From Flammula alnicola (taxonomy: Eukaryota > Basidiomycota > Agaricomycetes > Agaricales > Strophariaceae), in assembly GCA_015499995.1 (NCBI GenBank), contig JADNRV010000217.1, positions 16,433 to 80,432 on the forward strand: 64,000 bases of DNA. The letters run 5' to 3'. Each line of letters begins with the position of its first letter. The first letter of the stretch is position 1. Shown here one piece after another: positions 35,401-48,200 of the stretch. The notes under the pieces are model-generated. The model had not been told where the DNA came from and ran no database searches. It was given only the letters and a program-made list of their open reading frames with translations. Made by a program: the position numbers and the translations under genes.

Positions 35401-38400
35401 CCAGATTGATTTCCGAAGGGCAAGCTCGTCATAAGGGTGTTGAATAATACGAACCATGGATGCGACGGTTGTTTCTGGATTGGAGAGGTGTCCAATAATG
35501 GTTGGAGGTGAAGGCTGAGAACTCCTAAGAGACGAAGCAAGGGCACAAAGCACCCGCGTGGCCTCGATGGGTATCATGTTACCGACATCTCTTTCCTTGA
35601 TATAACTCGCCAAGGCGTCAATAGGGTCGTTTTTCGTGTGCGTTGTGTCGTGTGCAGGGGTTCCACCTGTAACGCGGGCACATAAGGCTTGCTCAAGCAG
35701 GCATGGTCGAGATGCCATACTTGAGTTCATTTTGTGGGTTAGGACGAGACGGCATAGGCGGAGGTTTGATTGGAGGAGGAAGATAAGGCGTCGGACGTCA
35801 CCATGCCGTCTTGAGTTGTACAACATGCGAAGAACTTGCCCGCCGAAGCTGATGGATGAGACAAGTGGGTTGATAGTAGATGTGGTAGCCTTGAACAATA
35901 AAACGTCGGCGATGGTCTGGCTCAGAATAGAGAATGGTCGATCTCCAAGAGTTGGTGGCGAACTCTCTAGCACTTGGATGTACAACGAAACCACCCGTTG
36001 GCCAATCTCGAATCTATCACCAAGTTGAGCATATTTCCAGCCCAAATGTTCTACCCAAATCTCGCTGTGCACAAAATGAGCGGCACGAAGTAAGACTTCT
36101 TCCTTTAGCTGCTGAAGCTTGGCATTCTCTGGGAGAATTGACAGAGAAGCTTCGCGGAAAAGCCCTTCAATGAGATGCAATAACGCCAACGTCATCGTGT
36201 AATGCCCTGTTGCTCGCTCGGCAGCTAATGCAACCGAAGCAAATCCAGGTGCTCTGTCTGAGCCAAAGAGTGTCGTTGTTGAGCGAATATACAACCATAC
36301 GCGGTTGGAATAGTTCGGAATGGCGAGGAGAGCAGACAAGACACTCATAGCTGAGGTAATGAGCTTGGCGGGTGAATTTGACCTAGCACGACCACTAGAT
36401 CGAGATAGGGCTTCCTCCAATATCATTGTCGTCAGTTGCACCAAGTCTGGCGGTTGGGCTTCTGTCATTGTATGACAGACCACGGGCTCGCCATCCTCCA
36501 ACGAATGCATGAGGATGCCGGCTTGCACTGGATTGTCTTGGATAACGCTTCGCACAAGGTCCAAAGCATCTGTAATAACTGCCTCGTCTCCTTCCTGGTC
36601 CAGTTCCATCCCAACATCCTCGATCCGCAAGGTCTTAGGCTGCGATCCACCACGTTTGGCAAAAGACACGTCCTGGTAATTTCCTCCCGATCCAAAGTCC
36701 ATCCGCCGTCGGTTGACATAATCAGTTAGGATTTCGAGAATAACCTTCCATCCCGAATGCTCATGTTGCCAGCAAACCACGACATTGTCTCCGCCGTCTC
36801 CGCTCAGCAAACGTCCTGTGGACTTAGCAGGAAGGGTGGAACCTCCTGGTAGGCGTATAGGTTTGAGGTTGACATAAGTCAGGCCAGGGCTCGCATTGCC
36901 TGAACCATATCGTTCTGTTTGCCGCTCATAGAGTGCATGGGCACCCGTGCAAGCGTTGATAGGTATGACCTGGGAGTACGTGGATAGCTTGGAAAGGTAA
37001 TGGTAGACGAAACGATCGCATAAATCGCGTTCTTCTGGGATGGTCTCGTCCTGCACAAAGTCTGCAATGTACAAAGGGTCGGTATCGAGGAAGCCGGCAC
37101 CAGTCATGGCACGGAGGAGACGAAGCAGAGGTTTGACCTGAATGGGAAATCGTGACCTTGCGACATCAAAGATCGCTCGACGAGCAATTCCGTGATGCCA
37201 GTCCAACCGCCAAAACTGTGTGCATATACCAGTGACGGATAGACTCTCGCTGCGACCAAAGAGAGCTATCCAGACTTCGACAAGTGCTTCGAAATCGGGT
37301 ATCAACTCAACGGGCACAAGTTCGACGAGGGCAATGACGAGACCTGTGTAGTAGGGTAAGGAAATTTTATATCACAAATATTCGAACGAGACTATGACGA
37401 ACCTTTCAGTACGGACCGATATGCAATCGCGTTCGGATCGGTTATTGAGGAGCCTGTTTTCCACGCAAGAGCTGTAACAAACAGAGGAGAGTTGGTGAGA
37501 AGGCTGTCTATGAGTTTGAACAATCCGACTTCAGGATCAAGACATGCTTTCGCCATTTGAATGTGAAGGGGTTCCCGATCCTTGGTATATGATCGGCCAA
37601 TAGATAGATTGATATGGTCGAAGAAAGCTTGATAAGAAGTTGGGATGTCGGACGTCTCAGCCGCCTTTGCGGATAGGCGTGAAAGGACATATGTCCATGC
37701 CAGATAGGTGCACGAATACTGACTATCCGCATGATTCGTGACGATGTCGTGCAACTTTTGCAGACTTTGCGGGGAAGAATAATACACGTCCTTTCGCGAG
37801 GGCGAATCCGATAGTTCGATTGTGTCCGGCTCTCCGAGAGTTTCCAGCTCCAGGACCTCGATGGTGATTAAAATCCACACGGCAGCGCAATCTTGCTGAA
37901 GTTGTCGGCTCTCATCGTCAAGTAACAGTGTGTTGTTGGTTTGATTTGATCCGAGCTTCGTGTCGTACGCCGTCTCGAAGATCTGCTGTACCAAAGGGCC
38001 GCTGCATGGAACATACCCCCACATTGTCCAGAAGAGGACCTCCAATAAAACCAGCTGCTCCTTGAGATTTTGCTTGGCCCATGAGGTGGCACCCTTGGGG
38101 TCCTCATGGAACTTGTCTGGAAGTTTTGCTCTTGTTTTCCGTAGATATTCAGCAATGATTGATTCAGCGAATTTGTGGCCATCTGGGATAATTTGAGGAA
38201 GGAATTCCACAGCCACGTCGTAAAGAGGTTCCTCAGAGTTCTCTTTGGCACGGAAAAGGGGAATAAGGACGCGGAAAGTATGCAGATATTCGGAGGAAAA
38301 GAAACCGCTGATGGCGTCGACGAGTTCCGCGGCCATAACAGAGGTGGAATTTGGATCGGAGATGGGTGGCATGCCTTGGTTGTATAAGAATGACCGAAGC

Positions 38401-38766
38401 AGGATGAGGGCTTGAATTTCGTCGATTTGGAACCTGGAGCTGACGGCGAAGATAAACTCCTTGTCCCCTTCCTCGACGCGAAGGACAACGCCATCTGGTA
38501 GAGTAACGGAACCACTTTCAATAATCTTCTTCGACGCGTTCGAGGGCCTCCCAAACGTCTCTGTAATGCTACCGAGCTGTTTCCTGCGCGGGGTCAAGTA
38601 CTCCTTGACTTGTTCTGGACGAACGCCATCCTGGTGGCCCGAAAGGATCAAATGAAGTTGAAGGTAGGTTCTGAAAGTAAATTTAGTTAGTATTGGCGCT
38701 TTCTGATCAGAGAATGAATTCTTACACATCAATAAGATCTGAGCGTGCTGTGGCATCGCCAGACAT
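32481..38766 (-). CDS. Nucleoporin Nup188, inner-ring scaffold of the nuclear pore
   Basis: Nup188 is a large alpha-solenoid protein of the nuclear pore inner ring and helps inner nuclear membrane protein traffic. The start at 38766 gives MSGDATARSDLIDV, spliced to TYLQLHLILSGHQDG. Conserved parts include KIIESGSVTLPDGV, SSRFQIDEIQALILLRSFLY, LFWTMWGYVP, and the SH3-like region VIPINACTGAHALYERQTER with LTYVNLKPIRLPGGS and VVVCWQHEHSGWKVILEIL (36750-36990). Only three introns interrupt about 2,060 codons: near 38675-38720, 37317-37400 and 33023-33067. The last exon ends at 32481. Low intron density is unusual beside its neighbours. Nup192/Nup205 is the main alternative, but the CTGAHALYE block is a Nup188 feature in my judgement. 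Confidence 0.85.
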
Positions 38767-39312
38767 GATGGCTCGAACTACCTCGTTGGGTCCTGGACGT
38801 CCGTCGACGTCGCGACTCACGAGCAGGCTGCTTACATATTTGGATTGAAAGGTGAACCAAACAACAATTCGTGGCAGTGCAAGAGAGTGCAAGGCGCTCC
38901 GGTGAACATGGGCGATTCCATTGTTACGGCCCCTTTGTGTAAACGGTGACTGCGTCAGGCGCTTAAACCAAGTAGGACCTATACATATACCACCTTCTTG
39001 CTCGTTGAACAAGGTATGCCTCTACTTGAAATTTTGCTTTTGGTGATAATAGTCCTGAAAACTCGGTACAGCTGTCACCGGTTCAGTGGTTCTGGTCCAG
39101 GTGCAAGAGTTATTGGGCCCAGGAATCACACTGCATCGCCTACACAAAAAAGAACAGCATGGATTCTATACAGGAGGTCCATCTCCATATGCCTCCCCCT
39201 ATACTTCCCTGAAGGTGCCACCGAAGATCACTTAAATACGCTGGGCGAATCCTCAAGTCTTCATTGACCTCTCTTCCTCTACGAAGCGACATATCTTTTA
39301 CCGCCATACAGC

Positions 39313-40740
39313 ATGCCTATTACGTTTGCCGTCGCCCCAGTGGCTCCTACGCAACCTCCTAAAGCTTCCACGCGATTTAGAGGACCGAAAGACCTCCTAA
39401 ACGAACAAGTCATGCGACTCAACAATCCGGAATACTGGGGGGACCAAATGCCAACCACATCCGTAGAAATGTTGCAAACCTCTTTTACGACGAAGGATTT
39501 CTCATCGTTGGATATTCGAAGCAAGCGAAATGGCTTCGTGCAGACTGTTACACAAGCGTATAATGGCCACCATCACCTTATAATGAGGTATGCGGGCGAC
39601 AAGCTCTGCTCGTATCATGTACACTAATAAATCATTTCAAGACCCGACGATGTCTGGATTGCAATTCTAGGACAATTCAACATTTAGTGAGATCGACCGT
39701 ATGCTGAAATGTGTATTCTTTTCTAACACAAACAATTTTAGTGTCAACAAAAATGCCAAAGAGCTCCGATCTCACTTCGTGCAGCACGAAGACAAAAAGA
39801 AATTGATTGTCGTTATGCCTGGTGACCGCCACGACGTGAATTTTGGAGATCTTGCCATGCAAATGACCCAAAAAATCCAGGAGAATGTCGGTTTCTTCAC
39901 AATCATTTTTTCCGAAACACGATTGACGTTCTCCATTTTCTCGAATAGATCGTCAATCCCGAACTCAGGGACTGGATTATCCCTAATTTTACTACAACTA
40001 CGCATAATGACACTGTTGTCTGTGCTGTAATGATGATGGCCACCATGAAAGCGTGAGTTTAAATACTCTAGGTTCATTTCCCAAGGTCTGACTGTGTTTA
40101 AAGTTACTTCGAGTACGAAATGTCGAAATGCGGCATTCCTTCGGTTACACTTGAGGGAGAAAAATACGACTGGGAAAAAATCTTAGAAAGATTGGATGTC
40201 CTGGAGACCTTCGGCGACGAACCGAAAGCATGGGCCAAAATGCTCCGCCCTATCCTGCAGCGCTTCGTGCAAGCCTTCGACGGCAAACCCGACATCACTT
40301 TCTGGAACAAAGTCAGCCACCACTATTCCCTGGGCTCCGGCACACTATACCTATCCGGCTGGATCACAGCGTTCTGCGTCTGGGATAGCGAAGGACAATG
40401 GCAAGGCACGCCGCGCACAGCACCCGTCGTGCGATTTGGCCAGCAGCACTTCCACCCACGGCTGATCCTAGACGATGTTCAATACCCTGCGATCGACACT
40501 CAGAATATCCCAATGGGATTTTGTCAGGTCAATGTGAAGGTGATTGACTCGGAAGGAGAGTCGGATTGTGTGATGATGTCTGGACACATGGCCTGTCTTG
40601 TTGAAGGGGAAACAAGCGATACAGTGAGGCCATTGCCTTCTTGGTACATGTTCGTCAAACCGACGGAGGATGTCGTGATGGATGTCGAACCTGGAGGAAA
40701 TCAATCACATCGACAACAGAGAACCAATCCTTCTGCATAA
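39313..40740 (+). CDS. DUF4419 domain protein, function unknown
   Basis: The start at 39313 gives MPITFAVAPVAPTQPP. The DUF4419 core reads RPDDVWIAILGQFNI (near 39650), VNKNAKELRSHFVQHEDKK, MPGDRHDVNFGDLAMQMTQ, DWIIPNFTTTTHNDTVVCAV and MSKCGIPSVTLEG. A longer exon follows with WNKVSHHYSLGSGTLYLSGW and a Ser/Gln-rich tail. Introns lie near 39587-39640, 39684-39742, 39888-39948 and 40049-40103. Length is about 380 residues. The family is widespread in Agaricomycetes and often multi-copy, with no established biochemical role. I see no signal peptide or membrane segment. The gene converges on NEDD8 with about 240 bp between the stops. Confidence 0.82.
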
Positions 40741-40983
40741 TTTACAGAGCTCCTTTCCTCTTCTACAGAGATTCACGACTGCGAACATGCTGATGAAAGG
40801 ACCCGATAATGGATTGGTACATATTATTTCGAATAGAGGTTTGGAAGTTAAATGAAATAGGTTCGAATTGCAAAGAAAGCAACGATTGCGACTAGAATGT
40901 AATGAACACACGGATGATAAAGAATACACAGTATGATTTCCAAGGCTCGGATTAACGTGCGCCAAAACCAGGCATCTGATCTA

Positions 40984-41465
40984 TCATCGCCCCCCACGAA
41001 GCGCCAGGACCAAATGTAGAACGGCACCAGCGTTAATGTTGAACTCCTTCGCCGTCTTGTCGTCGGCCCTAATAAATTTCAAGGTCATTCACGAGAAAGA
41101 TTGGCAAAAGATTAAGCGCCTGCGCACATTTGACGGCCACCAAAAATCAGACGCTGCTGTGGTGGTGGGACACCAGATTGTTCCTCGACTTTCTCCTTTA
41201 TCCTCGTGATCTACAGAAAAATCGTCAATCAATGAAAACAGGATGTTGCGAGACAATATTCACCTTGTCCTCAGGATCGATGTCCAGTTCGATCTAAATC
41301 AAAAGGTGAGAGATGTCAGCCTGAGTTGTCCGACTACACGGCTTGATCGCGTCCGATCTTCAAGGTAAACGAAAGTACCTCTTTGCCTGTCAGCGTCTTA
41401 AGTTATTTGTCAGTGGTCGCCGACGCGTAATTAATTAGGAGATCTACCTTGACTTTGATCAACAT
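40984..41465 (-). CDS. NEDD8 (Rub1) ubiquitin-like modifier
   Basis: NEDD8 is conjugated to cullins and activates SCF-type ubiquitin ligases. It was found by reading across tiny exons: 41448-41465 (MLIKVK), 41379-41396 (TLTGKE), 41264-41293 ([10 protein letters not shown]), 41128-41210 ([26 protein letters not shown]) and 40984-41068. The exons join in frame at GT-AG sites to give exactly 76 residues plus one. The C-terminus [10 protein letters not shown] has Ala at position 72, which separates NEDD8 from ubiquitin (Arg72). A single Arg after Gly76 must be removed by a processing protease before use. Two 18-nt exons and the four introns make the gene invisible to simple frame finders. Confidence 0.96.
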
Positions 41466-42675
41466 GATAGCAGGGATTTAGGAAGCTCTGGGGGTTACTG
41501 ATTGAGAAAATCTAATATCTCGGGAGAAGAGAAGTTCCTTTCGCGTCGAAAAGACAGAGAAAAAGAGCGCTTATAGAGGCGAGCCTGAAATCGAGTGGCG
41601 ATAGATAAAAGACCTTTCCGAGTCACGTCTAATCATCTTGTGAACTTCGTGACTGTGGATGAATTTATCAGCACGCGTGACCCGGTCCCGTACACAACAG
41701 GTAAACTTTTAAATTAAAATTACAAGTGCACTCAGCGTCTCTTACCTCCACCTTGCTGAATACCTCGATCTAAGCGGCGGATTTTATATACTTATATGCT
41801 CTCGGGTACGTTAGAATTTTGGCGATAGAATGCCACGTTCTAGTGACGCGGTCGAGGAATGTTGGTGACTTGTCAAGAACCATGGAGAGAATGAGGCTGA
41901 TAATTTGTCAGGTTTCTCTATGGCGTAACATAGACTGCTATATGTCCTGTGCCATTGCATGTCGACACCCTGAAGGGAGAATACATCCTATCCGGTACCG
42001 GTGTTTGAAGACAGTATTGGAATTTGGAAAAGGCATACCTGACCAATGCCGATAAAAAGTTCCTTGCCTTTGGATTCTTGTTCACAGGTGATCTCCAGGC
42101 CTTGAGGAAACCACATGCCTGTCCGGACGGATTCCACGGCTTTCAATAAGTGTCCAGTTCGTAATTTGTCTTCTCATTAAACCGAACTTGTTCCGCCCTT
42201 TGGCCTTTGGATGTTCACTCTCTAAAATGCTTTCTAACGCCCTCTTGGACTCCTCCTGCCATATCGTGTACGTTAAGCAGCTGTCTTGGTGGCATCATCT
42301 ATATGCGGAATGGGACTAGGTCATGTTCAGAGATTCGGACCGCTCAAACATAACGCGTCTCACAGCAGCTTCAAAATTTCGGACACGGTACCGGCTGCCC
42401 ATCTTTCTACATCCCCTATCCCATCGAACGGAGATACTTTCTATACAAATGCTCCAACCTCCGACTTGGCGTAGCGGCCAATGTCGTTTTTTGGACCTTT
42501 CTACCCCGGATGCTTCTTTGGTCGGGGTTTTCGTGGAGGAAACCCCACGGATGACCATTCCGGACACATTCGACCTTCCTTCCCTAAAATTAGGCGACCA
42601 CGTATAAATGCGGTTTCTCGACACCTCGTATCCCATCCTTTTTTCATAGCTGACTATCTGACACCGCGAAACGCC
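41466..42675. promoter_or_regulatory. Intergenic promoter region between NEDD8 and the sugar transporter
   Basis: Head-to-head spacer of about 1.2 kb. Long frames on both strands around 42316-42753 overlap each other and show no motif, so I treat the region as 5' UTR and promoter sequence of the transporter. Confidence 0.5.
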
Positions 42676-44973
42676 ATGTCCGACAGTCATGAAAAAACGG
42701 AAGATGTCAAGGTGGACGATGCCTTGTTGGCGCCAGACCTCGTTGTGTCTCATCTAGCCGAACTGGACACTACCCCATGGTACCGAAAGCCCAATTTGAG
42801 GATCTTGTATCTTGTCCTCTTTCCAACTTGTATTGGAGTCGAGATGACGAGTGGGTGAGGAACTTTCTTCCGACCATGATCTACATCGGAAACTGAAAAT
42901 TATCAATAACAGCTTTGATTCGTCCATGATGAATGGCTTGCAGGCCGTCAACTCCTGGGACTCCTGTAATTCCAATCACTGCCGAATGTCTCTGAATTTT
43001 AATGACTTATTTTTTTAGTCTACCACTCTCCGAGGTCAACCCTTCTCGGTGTCATGTCTGCAATGTACTCTGCTGGTGCGATCGTCGCGTTACCTTTCGT
43101 CCCTCTCGTCACGGATGGGCTTGGTCGTCGTTGGGCAATCATTTTTGGTAGTTTCCTTATGATCATCGGCGCTGTTCTCCAAACTGCTTCCCAAAACTGT
43201 GAGATCAGTTCTCCTTGAAGCACCTCTAGAGTACTGATAGAAAATTTATCAAGTTGCCATGTTTGTCATTGCAAGATTTATTCTAGGATTGGGAATTCCT
43301 TTCGCCATTGTAGCAGCATCTTCTCTCCTAGGAGGTTGGTACTATAAACATGGTCGGAGGTGCACGAATTAATATCATCTTTCTATCAGAGCTAGGACAT
43401 CCCAAAGAACGTGCAATCCTTGGATCGCTTTTTAATTCTTGCTATTTCATCGGTGAGTGCGCCTTGGAGATGTAGCACGATCAGCTCCAATCCTTAAACT
43501 ACTTTCCTAGGTTCAATCGTCGCTGCTGGAGTCACGCTTGGAACCTTTAGTATGGCCAGCAACTGGGGTTGGAGAATCCCATCTCTGCTCCAGATAATAC
43601 CCAGCTGCTTACAAATCACCTTTATATTCTTTCTCCCCGAATCTCCTCGTTGGCTCATCTCGAAAGGTCGTGGTGCGGAAGCGCTAGATGTTTTGGTGAA
43701 GTACCACGCCGAAGGAGACGCAGACTCGGAATTTGTGAAAGCCGAATTCATCCAGATCGAGAAAACTCTAGAGCTAGAGAAAGAGACCGCGCGGGTTGGA
43801 TGGATGGATTTATTGAAGACTGCTGGAATGCGCCGCAGGGTTTTGGTTGGAGCTTTCCTAGGCCTGGCTACGCAGTGGAGTGGAAATGGCTTAACGTCGT
43901 GAGTACACTTTTCATTCGGTGTGATTGAAGGGATTTTGACTAGTATTATGGCAGATACTTCCTTGCACGGATTCTGGACAACGTTGGCATTCATGATAAT
44001 CGTACCAAGAACTTGATCAATCTGGCGACCACCTGTTGGGGATTTTTCAATGCAACTATTTTGGCGTTGACCGTTTCTCGGTTCAAGCGTAGGACTATGT
44101 ATCTAGTACGCAGATTTCTCTTTCATCTCATCTCACACAAGCATTGAAAATACCTGTGATACCTAGGCATGTACGATCTCTTTGCTCCTCGTTTTTACTG
44201 GATGGACCGTCGCAAGTGCGAGATATGCTATGGATGGAGATAAACCGGCTTCGAGGGCCGTCATTGCGTATGTTTTGTCTGAAAAATATGATGACCTGAC
44301 CGTGACCAATAATCTCAAAATTTTCAGTTTCATCTTCTTATACAGCCCTTGTTACAATATGGCGTACAACGCCCTGACTTACAGCAGGTATATTCTATTG
44401 ACTTGTGATATAAATCTCTAATCGTCCGCTAAGCTTTCTTGGTCGAACTATTCCCGTTCCATGTGAGGGCAAAGGGCATCGCTGTCTTCCAATGGTTCTC
44501 TCGTATGGCTGGTTTCTTTAACCAGTTCGTAAACCCTATCGGCATTGCCAACGCTGGTGAGTTGGCCGAATTTTACCAACTCTATCAATCAGCGCTGACA
44601 GCATATATTTAGGCTGGAAATACTACATCAGGTGGAGCAAATTGTTTTCTCTGTCAGTGACGTAATGACCGATCTGCCATCCCTTAGTTATTGCGTCTTT
44701 CTCGCCTTTGAAGTTCTGTTTGTATTTTTCCTCTTCCCTGAAACATCTGGGCGCAGTTTGGAAGAACTTGCCTTCCGTAAGTTCCAACTCTGACTATTGT
44801 TTTTCGTCGGCTTATTGTCGCATCTTTGCACAGTATACGAAGGAAACGAACTCAAAGAGCAGAAGAAGCGAGTCGAGAACGAGATTCGTCACCACGACAA
44901 CGATGATGTTTCAAATGGAAAACTCAGCGATGTTCCTGACACCCCAGTTCGCGATTCAACTTACGTCGATTAG
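42676..44973 (+). CDS. MFS sugar transporter
   Basis: A proton-coupled sugar permease of the major facilitator superfamily in the plasma membrane. The start at 42676 gives MSDSHEKTEDVKVDD. Family features: FDSSMMNGLQ (transmembrane 1 region), DGLGRRWAIIFGS (loop 2-3 motif), RFILGLGIPFAIVAASSLLG, ELGHPKERAILGSLFNSCYF, the PESPRWLISKGR motif, FSRMAGFFNQFVNPIGI and PETSGRSLEEL. About 12 hydrophobic segments are spread over some 12 short exons. The C-terminus is an acidic/basic cytosolic tail to 44973. Length is about 530 residues. PESPRWL and PETSGRSLEE are typical of sugar porters, and the overall match is to the lactose/hexose permease-like group. The substrate cannot be told from sequence. 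Confidence 0.88.
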
Positions 44974-45200
44974 GTTACATAGTTGAAGGTGCGCGAGTTA
45001 CGACGAAGTGAAGAAGTATTGAGATACATACATTACGAAACAAGTGTAGTCCAGCCTGTTCGTAAAACGCCTCTATTGTAGTTTAGTATCATGCTGCATG
45101 TATAAGTATGATGAATCTGATGATGGGCATCATGAGCCCAAAAAAATTCACGAAGGCAACGATACATGGTACGATTTAGAGTGAAAAAGAGATTGCAAGC

Positions 45201-45218
45201 AAAAAAAAAAAAAAAAAA
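45201..45218 (+). repeat. A18 homopolymer
   Basis: A run of 18 A bases lies in the 308-bp spacer between the convergent transporter and amine oxidase genes. No retrotransposon sequence precedes it. Confidence 0.95.
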
Positions 45219-45281
45219 CAGATGAAAGTTCCCGCAGTGTTTAGCATCTACAAGTCGAGATTATATTCATAGCACTTTTTG

Positions 45282-48200
45282 CTACGCCCCCATCCTCACC
45301 CGGAAATACATCTCGGCTGCTCGTCTGTTATCTGGACTGTTGGCGAAACCCACGGTCCCATCTGAGGCAAAGAATGGCGTTTGTGGGTATTCGAAGGGAG
45401 AGGGAGGTTCAGGCACGCAAGTGAAATCTTGTTTGACTCCATTGTCGTCGAACGTATACGGATCTCCTGGGTTTTCTGGTGCATGCAGCAGGATTGCATT
45501 CCTCGATTCCATGGAGACATCATAGTCGAAATAGTTCAACGGAGTTAACACAAAGCTACGGAGGCCATTTGTCAGATTTTTAAGAATGGAATAGGCTCGC
45601 CAAGAAATTAACGCACCTGGAAGTCGCTATGTTGGTCTTAGTATTAGGAGAATCTTCGGCCTGAGGCTGTCAGCGAAAATATGTTTTAGCTTTTTGATGA
45701 CTCTAAAACGTCAAAGCACGATCATAAATTTACGTACCAGGTGATGCATTCCTAAATTGATCCAGGCAACAACATCCTGCTGAGTGATGTTTTCCCCGTC
45801 GAAGAATTTGTGGAAGTCGACCATTGGGGCTCCAGGAAGATGAAGGTTCCACATAGAACTCGAGGCGGGTTCTGTCTCCTTACGACGAGAGACTGCTAGA
45901 TTGTACCGCGCCCAGTTGGCATTATTAAGCAATCGTTTGGACCCGATCACAGTCTGTAACATGACACGATCGAGTGAGCAAATCCTTCAGAGGTACAACG
46001 AGGGCTGGTCGTGCAAGACATACATTGTGTATTGGGTTATAGCCAGGATGAATAGCATATCCTCTTGGATAACCCCATGAATTTGTGGCGTCCTGATTGA
46101 CAATGGCATAACCACCCTGGAAGTTGAGTGGGTACTTCAACAAAGCGTCGTCTTCATTTGTGATGTATTCTTTCGTGATCTTCTGCTGGATGACCTTCTG
46201 GCCCCAATCATCGTCTAGCCATGGATGGTTTACTTCTTCCTGTTTAGTTGTCGTTTTGAGCAAGGAATTTGCAGTCCCAGCAATGTCGAAATCGACTCTA
46301 GAAAAGTGACTTGATTAGATGGAAAAGGACTTCAGTTATGAGGATTCCACTGACTTGTAGTTGATGACGTGGTCGTGAAGATTGCCCACTGATCGACGAA
46401 AAAACCATTGAGCGGAAGACAGTCGTCGAAACAAGGCAGGACTCACTCGAAGTTTCTCGTATCCTCGCGCCATAGCCATCTTGCTTTGGGTTCCAGTAGC
46501 CTCCTTGCATATATCCAGAGGCAGACAAACGGACTTCAATGGTGCCATCGAGATAGAATAGATAGTCGAACTGGGGGGTTCGAAGGTAAGCAAACGAACC
46601 TAAGATAGAGAAAATACAGCTGCTTACCACTAGACGAACAGAAAGTTAACGAGCAGTCGTAAGTAGCGCGTCGATAGGTTTGATTTAAAGAACGCAACAT
46701 ACGGTAGTCATAGCTTAAACGAGAGAATAAGCCGCAGGGAAAATCGATGCAAGAACATAGAACTCACTTTCCGACGGTAGTTGTGCTTCGAACGGTGAGA
46801 ACATATGATTTGACCGCTCCAAATTCACCCTCTTCGTAGCCGAAATGCCTTGACAGAGGCTTACCAGTATCTTGTTCAAAGATACATATAGCCCGATCGA
46901 CTTGGACCTTGCCGAGGATCGTGTATGTCGTTGCAGGAAGATATATAGCTTCCTGAGGGCAATCGTAATAGGGAATCATGTCCCTGACTAAGCTACCCAT
47001 CCCGAAGTGCCGGTCAAGCCATGCGGTTGTCGCTTGCATTGGGTCGTTTCCACCTAGAGGCGTCGAGTTAGACATGTAATCATCGATGGCTGCATGCAAA
47101 TAACCATCGTACCATACTGGGCGATAGCTTCTTGGGGGGAAAGCTGGAGAACGCAAGGTCAGGGGCAGTCAACCAGCAGTGTGCAGGATGATACCTGGTA
47201 GATGATACGTTCTCCTCGGAATCGCATATCCCAGAAGCTGAGACCCATATCGCGATCAAAGCCGAGATACATTCCCCAGCCCATCCAACTGACATATTTC
47301 TGCTCTCGGTCGACCTTGTAGCGCAAACCGGCGAACGATACTGAACGAGGTCCAGGAAGATGGTCAAGATCTCGTTCCGGACCAACACGTTTTCGCTCCG
47401 TCCATGACAAGTCGAGGTTTGGATCGGTCTGTTCGGGATGTCTGACGAGAGTTCCGTTGTTGAAAGCCTCCAAAAATGATTCGGTTGAGGTAAACACTTG
47501 GCCATGGTATACGTGCTTTTCAATGCGGTTATTAGTATCATATGCATGCGATAGTGAAGACATCACGACATACTTTCAGGACCTTCCATTGTGAAACATC
47601 GCTCCCAGAGATATCAACGTACTGGTAGAAATTTACAGGCAAAAGGAATGACCCTGCATGATTTCTTCTCCAAGTCATCCACAGCCGTCTGAAACTGCCG
47701 TCAAAGCTGAAAGGACCGCTCATCCCTCCCACTAAGGTGTCATTCGGAAGTCCTCTCACAGTGCCGTTGAATAATTCCTGAAATTTCTAAACTCAGTCTT
47801 TGGGAGAAATGGCGTGGTTCAGAGCCCACCTCTAACGCATATGACATCGGACCAACTGCTTCAGCGAGAAAGATACTCAAATCGCTGAGCTGGGCAAGGC
47901 CACGAGCGTTGAAAGGGATGTCGTCACGATGATAGATTTCCGTAAGTGGTCGTATACTGGTGTTGAGATCGATTGGTAGAGGGCCAACCAAATAGTCTTT
48001 GATGATAGGTTCCTTCCATCCTCCATGGTGAATTGTTACTCTCGCATACTTCTGCGGAAGCGGAGACGCAATCGGGTCCTCCAAGTATGCCAGTGCGTCC
48101 TCTTTCGCTGGATAGTATGCCTCTATCAGGAATATGACATTGTCCGAGGTGGTTGATTGACCCGCTTGCGTCAAGTTCAAATTCTGTTGCGGAGCTTCAA

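Noticed and set aside
42316..42753. Long overlapping frames on both strands before the sugar transporter
   Set aside because: They overlap each other and the transporter start, and none shows a motif. They are most likely chance frames in the 5' flank.
45201..45218. A18 run as the poly(A) tail of a retrotransposon or processed pseudogene
   Set aside because: No duplicated gene or reverse-transcriptase sequence precedes it and no target duplication is visible.
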